DNA of 64,000 nt. Origin: VAZQ01 sp963821505 (GTDB lineage: Bacteria; Pseudomonadota; Alphaproteobacteria; Rhizobiales; Xanthobacteraceae). Under the pieces are notes generated by a model that saw nothing but the letters and a program-made list of their open reading frames with translations, was not told the origin of the DNA and searched no databases. The position numbers and the translations under genes are program-made. Positions 1 through 9,000 of this stretch are shown piece by piece (within the stretch, counting starts at the first letter, position 1; the number at the start of each line of letters is the position of its first letter). Location of the stretch: the NCBI GenBank assembly GCA_963821505.1, contig CAWGEH010000018.1:1-64000 (forward strand), given 5' to 3'.

Positions 1-865
1 GGTCGAAGGCCGGACGATCGGCACGGCGCTGGAGGAGGGGCGGCGCACGCCGATCCTCATTCGCGGGAGCGAGCAGACCCGCCAGGCGCCCACCTTGCTG
101 GCCAATCTGCCGCTGACGCTCGCCTCGGGCCGGCACGTGGCCCTGTCGCAGGTGGCGGTCATCCACCGGATCGACGGACCAGTGAAAATCGATCGCGAGG
201 ACGGGAGCCGGATGGCCGTGGTGCGGGCGAATGTCCGCGGCCGCGACATGGTCGGCTTCGTCGAGGCCGCACGGCAGAAGGTGGCGGCTGACCTGCCGTT
301 GCCCGGAGGCTACCGGCTGACCTGGGGAGGGCAGTTCGAGAACCAGCAACGCGCCGCAGCGCGCCTATCGGTCGTCGTGCCGGTCGCGCTCGGGCTCATC
401 TTCGTCCTTTTGTTCACGACGTTCGGCTCGATCCGCCAAGCGCTGCTGGTAATCGTGAACATCCCATTCGCCCTTATCGGCGGCGTGTTTGCGCTGGTCT
501 TGACGGGCGAGTACCTGTCGGTGCCGGCGTCGGTCGGGTTCATCGCGCTGCTCGGCATCGCCGTGCTGAACGGGGTGGTGCTCGTCTCGTACTTCAACCA
601 GCTGCGCTCGCGCGGCGTTCCCGAGGATCGCATTGTCGTCGAGGGCTCGATGCGCCGTCTACGGCCGGTCCTGATGACCGCCAGCATTACCGCGTTCGGC
701 CTCATCCCGCTGCTATTCGCCTCCGGGCCCGGCTCGGAAATCCAGCGGCCGTTGGCGATCGTGGTGATCGGCGGCCTCCTGTCCTCGACCGTGCTGACCT
801 TGATCCTGCTGCCCATCCTTTATCGTCGCTTCGGCGGCGTCGGCGTCGCGAAGGCGATACCGTGA
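1..865 (+). CDS. Heavy-metal efflux RND transporter, C-terminal part (CzcA/CusA family)
   Basis: C-terminal end of an inner-membrane RND pump that exports metal cations through a tripartite complex using proton-motive force. The gene enters from the left edge; the reading frame starts at base 2 and about 287 codons are visible. The visible part shows a pore/docking segment followed by hydrophobic helices containing LGLIFVLLF, VIVNIPFALIGG, FIALLGIAVLNGVVLV and LMTASITAFGLIPLLF, the usual C-terminal membrane bundle of HAE-1/HME-type RND proteins. The stop overlaps the start of the next gene (GTGA), so the two are translationally coupled. The downstream DUF3240 and CDF genes support a metal rather than a drug substrate. 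Which metal cannot be read from this fragment. Confidence 0.9.
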   Translation, partial: VEGRTIGTALEEGRRTPILIRGSEQTRQAPTLLANLPLTLASGRHVALSQVAVIHRIDGPVKIDREDGSRMAVVRANVRGRDMVGFVEAARQKVAADLPLPGGYRLTWGGQFENQQRAAARLSVVVPVALGLIFVLLFTTFGSIRQALLVIVNIPFALIGGVFALVLTGEYLSVPASVGFIALLGIAVLNGVVLVSYFNQLRSRGVPEDRIVVEGSMRRLRPVLMTASITAFGLIPLLFASGPGSEIQRPLAIVVIGGLLSSTVLTLILLPILYRRFGGVGVAKAIP

Positions 866-1173
866 CCGCCGCCCGGGTGTGCCTGACGCTGGTCGCGGGC
901 CGGGAGCTCCGGCAGGAACTGTTCGACTATCTCAGCGAGCAGACGGATCTCGTTTCCGGCTTCACCGCTTCCGAGGGTGCGGGACACGGGCCGACCATAA
1001 GGCTTCACAGTGCCTCCGAGCGGGTCAAGGGGCGTGCCGATCGCGTCCTGGTCCGAATTATTCTGGAAGACGAGGCAGCGGGTCGATTGATCGAACGTCT
1101 CAGGACAGTGTTCACGGGCACGCATCTGGTGCATTGGACGACCCCGGTTGCGAGGTTTGGTGTGATCGACTGA
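862..1173 (+). CDS. DUF3240 family protein, partner of RND metal pump
   Basis: Small 103-residue soluble protein starting with GTG inside the stop of the RND pump gene (4-base overlap). Size, position directly after a CzcA-type gene and the start CLTLVAGRELRQELFDYL fit DUF3240, a family with a P-II-like fold found next to czcA-type genes; that family statement is general knowledge. The central part contains a conserved-looking FTASEG segment. Role inferred: regulatory or sensing accessory of the efflux pump. No membrane segment or signal peptide is visible. Confidence 0.75.
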   Translation: MTAARVCLTLVAGRELRQELFDYLSEQTDLVSGFTASEGAGHGPTIRLHSASERVKGRADRVLVRIILEDEAAGRLIERLRTVFTGTHLVHWTTPVARFGVID

Positions 1174-1511
1174 CCCGCCTGCCACGTCTCGCGGACACGA
1201 CGCCGCTCTTGACCAAGGAACGCCCCGCTGAAGTCGGCATGGCTCCTACGATTCTTGGGGATCCGGGCGGCGAACAACGCGCCGCCCGCGCAAGGCGGGA
1301 CCTGGACCAGCGCGCAGGGCTGGAGTTCCGTTCCACTCTGCGTACAACGCCATGAGCGTGAGATGCGGATATGGCGTCCGCGCGCCGATCATGGGAAGCG
1401 ATTTTTTCGTGACCAAGACTTCCGGCGGTGTCATCATCACGCTTGATACGTGCCTTTTGGTCGTGCGCCGAACGCGGACGTGTCGAAGAGATCGGACCAT
1501 CGAGCCGAGCC
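1174..1511. other. Intergenic stretch, no gene recognised
   Basis: This 338-base gap between the DUF3240 gene and the CDF transporter holds several short open frames on both strands. None has a convincing ribosome-binding site, family resemblance or useful length. An ATG-free extension of the CDF frame reaches back to 1428 but looks non-coding. Confidence 0.5.
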
Positions 1512-2525
1512 ATGGGCACTCATCACGATCCGCACGACCACCCACCGGATCATTCGGCCGGCCATGGCCACACCCACGGCATCGTTGATCCCTCGATCGC
1601 GACCAGCGACCGGGGACTATGGGCGATCAAGTGGTCGTTTGTCGGCCTCGCCGCCACCGCCGTGTTGCAGCTCTTGGTCGTCTTCGCTTCCGGCAGCGTG
1701 GCGCTGCTCGCCGATACCATTCACAACTTCGGCGACGCCGCGACCGCCGTCCCGCTCGCGATCGCATTCTGGTTTGCACGCCAGAAGCCGAGCGAACGCT
1801 TCACCTTCGGCTATGGCCGGGTCGAGGACCTGGCCGGGGTGGCGATCGTGCTGACGATTCTCGCAAGCGCGATCCTCGCGGGATATGAAAGCATCCACCG
1901 GCTCCTGCATCCCCAGGGCATATCGCATCTGTGGGCGGTAATGGCCGCCTCGATCGTTGGCTTTCTCGGCAATGAGGCGGTCGCGCTGTTCCGGATTCGC
2001 GTCGGCCGCGAGATCAATAGCGCGGCTTTGATCGCAGACGGATACCACGCCCGCGTCGACGGATGGACGAGCCTGGCGGTGCTCTTCGGGGTGGCTGGCG
2101 TATGGCTCGGCTACCCGCTGGCGGATCCGATCATTGGACTGCTCATTACCGCCGCGATCTTCGGCGTCGTCATTCAGAGCGGGAAGGCAATTTTTTTCCG
2201 AATGCTCGACGGCGCCGAACCGAAAGTCATCGACGAACTTCGCCACGCCGCCGAGCATGTACCCGAGGTGAGGGGGGTCACCGAAGTGCGGGTGCGTTGG
2301 CTTGGCCACCGCCTGCATGCCGAGTTGAACATCGCTGTCGATCCCCGGCTGACGATCGCGCAGGCCCATGCGGTCGCCGCCGAGGTTCGCCATCGGCTCC
2401 TCCACCAAATGGATTGTCTGTCGCTTGTCGTCATCCACGTCGATCCGGCGGATCAGTCAGGGGAGGGATATCATCGCATCGGGCAACATGCGCACGACGG
2501 GCTGCCGGTTCATTCGCATGGCTAA
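1512..2525 (+). CDS. Cation diffusion facilitator (CDF) metal transporter
   Basis: Inner-membrane divalent cation/proton antiporter of 337 residues. The ATG at 1512 was preferred over an upstream in-frame start at 1428 because it begins directly with a His-rich cytoplasmic tail (THHDPHDHPPDH...HGHTHG), typical of CDF proteins. Membrane helices follow, including WSFVGLAATAVLQLLVVFASGSV in shape. Two metal-site motifs are visible: LLADTIHNFGDA in helix 2 and ADGYHARVDGWTS in helix 5, each with the His/Asp pattern of the family. A C-terminal cytoplasmic ferredoxin-like domain (about 225-310) and a second His-rich tail end the protein. Together with the RND gene it forms a metal-resistance block. 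Substrate probably zinc, cobalt or cadmium by family; not determined. Confidence 0.92.
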   Translation: MGTHHDPHDHPPDHSAGHGHTHGIVDPSIATSDRGLWAIKWSFVGLAATAVLQLLVVFASGSVALLADTIHNFGDAATAVPLAIAFWFARQKPSERFTFGYGRVEDLAGVAIVLTILASAILAGYESIHRLLHPQGISHLWAVMAASIVGFLGNEAVALFRIRVGREINSAALIADGYHARVDGWTSLAVLFGVAGVWLGYPLADPIIGLLITAAIFGVVIQSGKAIFFRMLDGAEPKVIDELRHAAEHVPEVRGVTEVRVRWLGHRLHAELNIAVDPRLTIAQAHAVAAEVRHRLLHQMDCLSLVVIHVDPADQSGEGYHRIGQHAHDGLPVHSHG

Positions 2526-2694
2526 GACTGCGCCGATTGGGCGGCTGGCTTCCTGAAATGTCAGGCGCGGGCCTCGTTCATGGTCCCGGCACCGACGGAC
2601 CTGGTTGCGGCGCCCATTGCGTCCGTCCCGCGCAGTCGCTACATCCACAGCTCGCCAACGCCCCTGAACTGAAGCTGCCCCGGACGGAAGGCCC

Positions 2695-3826
2695 ATGCGC
2701 GCGGAAGTGCAGAATATCGTCGAAGAGATCAAGCAGTCGGTCGGACTGCTGAGGAGGCATCTTTGACTTCGACACGGCGCGCGTACGGCTCGCGGAGCTC
2801 AACAAGCTAGCCGAAGACCCGACGTTGTGGGACGACCAGCAGCGGGCGCAACGCCTGATGCAGGAACGCACCGCGCTCGAGGATCAACTCGGTGCCATCG
2901 GCCGCATCGAGCAGGAGCTCGACGATCAGCTCACCATGATCGAGCTGGGCGAGGCCGAGAAGGACCGCAAGGCCATCACCGACGCTGAAGAGGCGCTCAA
3001 GAAGCTCAAGGCCGAGGTGGCGCGGCGCGAGCTGGAGGCGCTGCTTTCGGGCGAGGCCGATGCAAACGATTCCTATCTCGAGGTCCATGCCGGCGCGGGC
3101 GGCACCGAGAGCCAGGACTGGGCCAACATGCTGCTGCGCATGTACACGCGCTGGGCCGAGCAGCACGGCTACAAGGTCGAATATCTCGAAGAAACGCCCG
3201 GCGAGGAGGCCGGCATCAAGTCGGCGACCATCGAGGTCAAGGGCCGCAACGCCTTCGGCTGGCTCAAGGCCGAGGACGGCGTGCATCGACTGGTTCGCAT
3301 CTCGCCGTTCGACTCCAACGCGCGCCGTCATACCTCGTTCGCGCGCGTCAACGTCTATCCGGTGATCGACGACCGCATCGTCGTGGACATCAAGGAAGCG
3401 GACGTGCGCACCGACACCTTGCGCTCGAGCGGGGCGGGGGGCCAGCACGTCAACAAGACGGAATCGGCGGTCCGCCTCACCCATATCCCAACCAACATCG
3501 TCGTGTTCTGCCAGAACGACCGCTCGCAGCATAGAAACCGGGCCCAGGCCTGGCAGATGTTGCGCGCGCGGATCTTTGAAATGGAATTGAAGAAGCGCGA
3601 AGCGCAGGCCGCCGCCGATCAGGCCGCCAAGACCGACATCGGCTGGGGTCACCAGATCCGTTCCTATGTGCTGCAGCCCTATCAGATGGTGAAGGATCTG
3701 CGCACCGGCGTGTCCACCTCCGCGACCGGGGCCGTGCTGGACGGCGATCTCGATCGGTTCATGGAAGCCGCGCTCGCGCAGAAGGCCTTCGGCACCGCGC
3801 CGAAGGAGGTCGAGGACGTGGAGTAG
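2695..3826 (+). CDS. prfB: Peptide chain release factor 2, with programmed +1 frameshift
   Basis: Release factor 2, which recognises UGA and UAA stop codons and hydrolyses peptidyl-tRNA on the ribosome. The first frame runs from ATG 2695 to CTT 2761-2763 and is followed by an in-frame TGA (2764-2766). Skipping T2764 continues in the frame beginning GAC at 2765 to the stop at 3826, giving 376 residues. Motifs: the tripeptide SPF in RISPFDSNARR, and GGQ in SSGAGGQHVNK, the catalytic loop. All residues expected of a functional RF2 are present, so the internal TGA is the classical autoregulatory shift rather than damage. In Rhizobiales prfB usually follows a penicillin-binding protein gene; here it follows metal-efflux genes. 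Confidence 0.95.
2752..2767 (+). promoter_or_regulatory. prfB +1 programmed frameshift signal
   Basis: An internal Shine-Dalgarno-like AGGAGG at 2752-2757 stands three bases before the slippery CTT TGA C at 2761-2767. Spacing and composition match the well-known RF2 autoregulation site (AGGGGG UAU CUU UGA C in E. coli). Low RF2 makes the ribosome pause at UGA and slip forward one base. Confidence 0.95.
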
Positions 3827-3902
3827 ATCGCGTGACGGGTCGATCGGAGAATCCGCGCTGCCGTGCACGCGCGGCGGGCCGTCCGGCTGCGCAGACGCCA
3901 CG

Positions 3903-5216
3903 TCAGATGCTGCCGTCGAGCCGCTCTCCCGCGCGCAAGAATTTCTGCGGGTCGACCGCCGCGCCCCGCAGCCGCGTCTCGTAATGAAGATGCGGGCCGG
4001 TCGAGCGTCCGGTCGAGCCGACCTTGCCGATGATCTGCCCGGTCCTGACGAACTGGCCGACGCGAACGTCGATCGCGGAGAGGTGACCATAGCGGGTGGA
4101 TAATCCGTTGCCATGGTCGATGTCGACCACCCGGCCGTAGCCGCCGCTCCAGCCCGCGGTGGTCACTTTGCCGCTGGCGGTCGCGTGCACCGGATCGCCG
4201 GTCTCGCCATGGAGATCGAGCCCGGTATGCATCGCCGGCGAGCCGTTGAACGGGTCCACACGGACGCCGAAGGCGGAGGCGAGATCGATCTCGCCGTCGA
4301 TGGGCTTGCGCACGGGTACGGCGCCGAGCGTGCGCGTGAGCCGAGTGATTTGAGCGCGTGCGACCGTGATGCGATGCAGCTGCCGCTCGAAGCCGAGCGC
4401 CTCCCTGGGGACTCGCGCGGGGACAAATGGACCTCCCATGGCGACGGCGCCGTCGAGGCCCGCGGCCTTGCCGACATCGAGCCCGAGCTCCGCGAGCACG
4501 CCGCGCATGCGCCGCGCCTTCAAATCGTAACTTTCCGCGATCGAATTGACCGTTGCCGCCTGGCGCTGCTCGACCCGGTCGAGCGACGCCTCCAGACGGG
4601 CAATCGCTGCGCCGATGCCACCTGCGCCCTTGGCGAAAATGCTGCGAGGATCGATTGGCGCTCCCCGCTCGGGCGCGAGGAAGGCGCCCTTGTCGTTGAA
4701 TAAGGACGATTTGCGCAGGATCGGTCGCGGCTCGCCGGCCGCAGAGCCACGCGCGGCCGGTTTGATCGAGCCGGTTGCGTCGCCGAGGCTGCTGAGGGCG
4801 CCCGCGCGCAATTCCAGCACCGATTGCCGGCGGAGAATCTGATCGAGCTTTTGCTCATACTGCTCCTGGTCAAGCAACTGGCGGCCCGAGATGCGGTCGA
4901 CCTGCGCGCGCAACTCGGCAATGCGATCCTCGTAGCCGAATTGCATGTCCGCCTGCCGGGCGATGAGGCGCGTGAGTATGTCCTCGCGGAAGGCGAAATA
5001 GGTAGCGGTCGTGATGCTCCATACCGCCATGATCACCAGCGTGCCGACCACCACCCAAAAGGCGATGGGTCCGAGCCGCAGCCGGTGCCCGGCATGCACG
5101 AGGGTGTAGCCCGCGGCCCACCGCCCGCCGGCGGCGTGGTGCATCCGGCCATTGCCGGAATGGCCGGACTCATGGTGGAGGTGGTGGTGGTGGTGTGAAG
5201 ACGACCGTCGAGACAT
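3903..5216 (-). CDS. M23 family zinc metallopeptidase (murein hydrolase-like, membrane-anchored)
   Basis: Predicted LytM/M23 peptidase acting on peptidoglycan cross-links from the periplasmic face. The start at 5216 gives 437 residues; 20 further in-frame codons upstream (to 5276) look non-coding. Order: a His-rich cytoplasmic N-terminus (SSSHHHHHLHH), one membrane helix near residues 48-68 (LGPIAFWVVVGTLVIMAV), a coiled-coil-like stretch (about 75-115), a low-complexity linker, a second helical stretch, then the M23 domain from about residue 310. Zinc ligands are visible: H330 and D334 in HTGLDLHG, and the HLH motif at 409-411 in GPHLHYE; RYGHL contributes the other conserved His. All catalytic ligands are present, so it is probably active rather than a NlpD/EnvC-type activator. 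Confidence 0.93.
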   Translation of the reverse strand: MSRRSSSHHHHHLHHESGHSGNGRMHHAAGGRWAAGYTLVHAGHRLRLGPIAFWVVVGTLVIMAVWSITTATYFAFREDILTRLIARQADMQFGYEDRIAELRAQVDRISGRQLLDQEQYEQKLDQILRRQSVLELRAGALSSLGDATGSIKPAARGSAAGEPRPILRKSSLFNDKGAFLAPERGAPIDPRSIFAKGAGGIGAAIARLEASLDRVEQRQAATVNSIAESYDLKARRMRGVLAELGLDVGKAAGLDGAVAMGGPFVPARVPREALGFERQLHRITVARAQITRLTRTLGAVPVRKPIDGEIDLASAFGVRVDPFNGSPAMHTGLDLHGETGDPVHATASGKVTTAGWSGGYGRVVDIDHGNGLSTRYGHLSAIDVRVGQFVRTGQIIGKVGSTGRSTGPHLHYETRLRGAAVDPQKFLRAGERLDGSI

Positions 5217-5351
5217 TACGCATCCCCGCCGGTCACCTACGCCATACCACCTTACGTGCACGCTAACTCGCCGCACTTCGCGCGATTACGGTTAATTTTC
5301 CGCGAATCATCGCGTGGCCGGCGCCCGCGCCGGGCGGCCGCGGTCGTCGGC

Positions 5352-5828
5352 TCAGCGGCCAAGCGCTCGCGCCGCCGCCAGCACTTCGGCGGCGTGACCG
5401 TCGACCTTGACCTTCGGCCAGATGCGGGCGATGCGTCCGTCCGGGCCGATCAGGAAGGTCGCCCGGGTGATCCCCATGAAAGTCCTGCCGTACATCGATT
5501 TTTTGCCCCAGACGTCATAGTCCTCGAGCATCTTGTGGGTTTCGTCGGAGCCAAGCGCGATCCCAAGATCGTGCTTCTTCTTGAACTTGTCCTGCGCCGC
5601 GACCGGGTCGGCGGATACCCCCAGGACGTCCGCGCCGGCTTTCTGGAAGTCAGCGTGAAGCTTAGAAAAATCAATGGCTTCGCGGGTGCAGCCGGGGGTG
5701 TCGGCCTTGGGATAGAAGTAGATGACCAGCTTGCGCCCGTTGAAATCGGCGAGCGAAATCGTGCCGCCGCCGTCGCGGGGCAGCTTGAAGGCGGGGGCCT
5801 TCGACCCCTCCGCCAGTTCCGTCGGCAT
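5352..5828 (-). CDS. bcp: Thioredoxin-dependent peroxiredoxin (Bcp/PrxQ family)
   Basis: Cytosolic thiol peroxidase of 158 residues that reduces hydrogen peroxide and organic hydroperoxides. The thioredoxin fold starts with KAPAFKLPRDGGG. The peroxidatic cysteine lies in YPKADTPGCTREA, and the family's downstream TFLIGPDGRIARIW strand is present. The usual resolving Cys five residues after the first one is absent (Ile at that place), as in the 1-Cys or atypical PrxQ subgroup. It lies upstream of the M23 gene on the same strand, 135 bases away. Start ATG 5828 follows an AGGAAGG-like ribosome site. Confidence 0.94.
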   Translation of the reverse strand: MPTELAEGSKAPAFKLPRDGGGTISLADFNGRKLVIYFYPKADTPGCTREAIDFSKLHADFQKAGADVLGVSADPVAAQDKFKKKHDLGIALGSDETHKMLEDYDVWGKKSMYGRTFMGITRATFLIGPDGRIARIWPKVKVDGHAAEVLAAARALGR

Positions 5829-6056
5829 GCGCCTTCCTTTCGTCCCTTTTTCGCGGTCAATGAAGGACCAAACGATACGCTGGTGGGCGTGGCCAAGTCG
5901 ATGCCAGGTCGATCGTTTTGCCGGGAACTTGTCGACCGCGGCAAGGGGGGCCGGTTCGCCACAAAACGCGGGTCGGAAACAGACACTGTTTCGACACGTA
6001 TGTCAGGTTGATAGACCTGTGGCGGAATCGGTGGTCGAGGGGCGCCAAGTCGGGGA

Positions 6057-9000
6057 ATGGCGGTTCAACAATCTCATCGGAATCTCGAGGCTCTCCGCAA
6101 GCTGGAGGCGAGCCTCAAAGCGCATCTGTGCAAGCAAGACGCACGGATGCCAGACGGCGATGAGGATCATCGTGCGTGCGCGCCGCGGCTGATCTCGCTG
6201 ATCGCCTCGACGGCACATCTGGGCTCCCGGGTCCGCGACATGCGGCTGCGTCTGTGGTGGCCGCGTCTGCGCAAGTTCGTCTTTGCCGGCGGCGCGCTCG
6301 GCGGCCTCGTCATGCTCGCGCTGGTCGCCCTTTGGTGGCGACTGTCGAACGGTCCGATCGAGCTCGATATCGCCACGCCATGGCTGACCGCGGCGATCGG
6401 GGAAAACTTCGGCAGCGGCCATGAGGTCGAGATCGGGGGCACCCAGCTCGAGCGTGATGCGAGCGGACGCACGTCGTTGCGCATTCGCGACATCGTGGTG
6501 CGCGACGCCGAAGGCACCGTCGTGGCGAGCGCCCCCAAGGCCGAGGTCGGCATCTCCGGTTCGAGCCTGTTCGCCGGCCGCATCCGCGCCGAACGGCTGA
6601 GCCTGGTCGGCGCCGAGATGGCGGTGCGGATCGAATCGGACAGCAGGGTCACGGTCTTCGCCGGCAGCAACAAGCGTCCATTCGTCACCGCTTCGGCAGC
6701 ATCCGCTCCGCTCGCGGCGCAAGCCCTGCGGGCGGCGGCAAGGGTCGAGCAAGCCGCTGCCGGCGCAGCCGTCGCCCCAGCCTCCGCGCCCGCCGCTGCG
6801 GCCTTGCCCGTCGGCAACGGCGTTCCCGACCTTGCCGCGCTGCTCGCCTGGATCGAAAGTCTCGACGCGGCCGGTCTGGACGGCCGCGACCTTACCGAGA
6901 TCGGTCTCAAAGGCGGCAATCTCACCGTCGACGACCAGCGCAACGGCAAGCAGTGGACGTTCACCAACATCGATTTGAGCGTGACGCGGCCCAAGGACGG
7001 CGGCATCGCCATCACGCTGGGTTCAGAAAGCGTCGAGCGGCCCTGGCAGATGCGCGCGGCCATGACGCCGGGCCCGCAGGGGCACCGCGTGATCGATGTC
7101 GAGACGCAGAAGGTCTCTGCCAAGGACGTGCTGCTCGCCATGCGATTGGGCGAAGGCCTCTACGAGCCCGATCTCGCGCTGTCGGGGCGCATCCGTGCCG
7201 ATATCGGACCCGACGGCATGCCGCATACGCTCGACGGCCGGATCCTGGTGGAGAAGGGGGTGATCGTCGATCTCGACGATCCGCTGGTACGAATTCCGAT
7301 CGATCGCGCCGAAATCAGCCTGGATTGGGATGCCACGCGCCAAGCGCTGGTGATGCCGTTCCAGGTGCTGTCCGGCGGCAATCGCATCACCCTGTTCGCG
7401 CAATTCGACGCGCCGCACGAAGGCAGCAATGTTTGGGGGCTGCAAGTTTCCGGTGGCACCGTCATGCTGGCCTCGGCGGCGCCGGTCGATCCTGACCCGC
7501 TCGTCCTCAACCGCGTCCTGCTGCGGTTGCGGATCGACCCCGACAAGCAGCGCATCGATCTCGAGCCCAGCGAGTTGGGCAACTCGGATATTGGCGTCGC
7601 GCTCACCGGCAGCCTCGATTTTTCGGGCGACGATCCCCGGCTGGCGCTGGGAATTGCCAGCACCCGCATGTCGGTTGCGGCCATGAAGCGGCTCTGGCCG
7701 GTCACGACCGCGCCGAAGGTGCGCGCTTGGGTCGAAGAGCACGTTCAGGCCGGCACCGTCGAACGGCTCGACATCTCGACCAACGCCCCGTGGTCGACCC
7801 TCAAGTCGAGCGGACCGCCCGTACCCGACGACGGCCTGCTGGTCCAGATCGTCGGCCACGGCGCCGAGATCCGGCCGGTCGAAGGCCTGCCGGCAATCCG
7901 CGACGCCGACGTCAACGTGCGCATCTCCGGCCGCACCGCGACCATCAATCTCGGCCGTGGCAATGTGGAGATATCCCCCGGCCGCAAGCTCTCGATCACC
8001 AACGGCGTGTTCGAGGTCCCCGACACTTTCCCGAAGTCGCCGCCGGCCAAGGCCCGCTTCCGCCTCGACGGCTCGGTGCCGGCCGCGGCCGAACTGCTGG
8101 GGCTGGAGCGGCTGCGCGAATATTCGGGCGCACCGCTGGACCCGGCGACCAGTCGCGGAACGCTGACCGCGCAGGTGGCGCTCGCGCTGCCGCTCAAGGA
8201 GGATCTGGCGCCCGGATCTTCGATCTACATGATCAATCTCGACATCGCGAATTTCGCCGCCGAACACATGGTCATGGGCCAGAAGGTCGAGGCGGCGATG
8301 CTCAAGGTGAGTGCCAACAACCAAGGCCATTGGATCAGGGGCGACGTCAAGCTCAACGGCGTTCCGGCCGCGCTCGACTACCGCAAGCCGCGCGACGGCG
8401 ATGCCGACGTCCGCATCCAGGCCACGCTCGACGAGAACGCGCGCAGCAAGCTCGGTTTCGATCTCAGCGGCTTTCTCACCGGGCCGGTGCCGGTCAAGCT
8501 CAACGGACGCGTGCCGGCCCAAGAGGGCGACAGCCGCTTTGCGATCGAGGCCGATCTGACCCAGGCCAAGGTCGACAATCTGCTCCCGGGATGGTCGAAG
8601 GCCCCGGGCCGGGCTGGTCGCGCAACCTTCACGCTCGTGAGCAAGCCCACGGGGAGCCGGTTCGAGGATCTGGTCGTCGACGCGTCCGGGGTTTCGGTCA
8701 AAGGCATGGTCGAGGTCGATTCCTCCGGTGAAGTCCTGTCGGCGAATTTTCCCGTCTTCGGCCTTTCGGACGGGGACAGGACCACGCTCAAGGCGGAGCG
8801 CGGTTCCGACGGCACGCTGCGCGTGACCGTGCGCGGCGACGTCTATGACGGACGCACCTTTGTCAAATCGACCCTGACCGGCCCCGCCAGCAGCAAGCAA
8901 AAGCACGACAAGGACGTCGATCTCGATGTCAAGATCGGCACCGTCGTCGGCTTCCACGGCGAGACCTTGCGCGGTCTCGATCTGCGGGCGTCGCGGCGCG

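Noticed and set aside
2764..2766. In-frame TGA in prfB as sign of a pseudogene
   Set aside because: The stop is part of the intact programmed frameshift site and the downstream frame is complete.
6010..6060. Possible tRNA-like GCGGAAT segment
   Set aside because: No matching acceptor stem or anticodon arm could be drawn.
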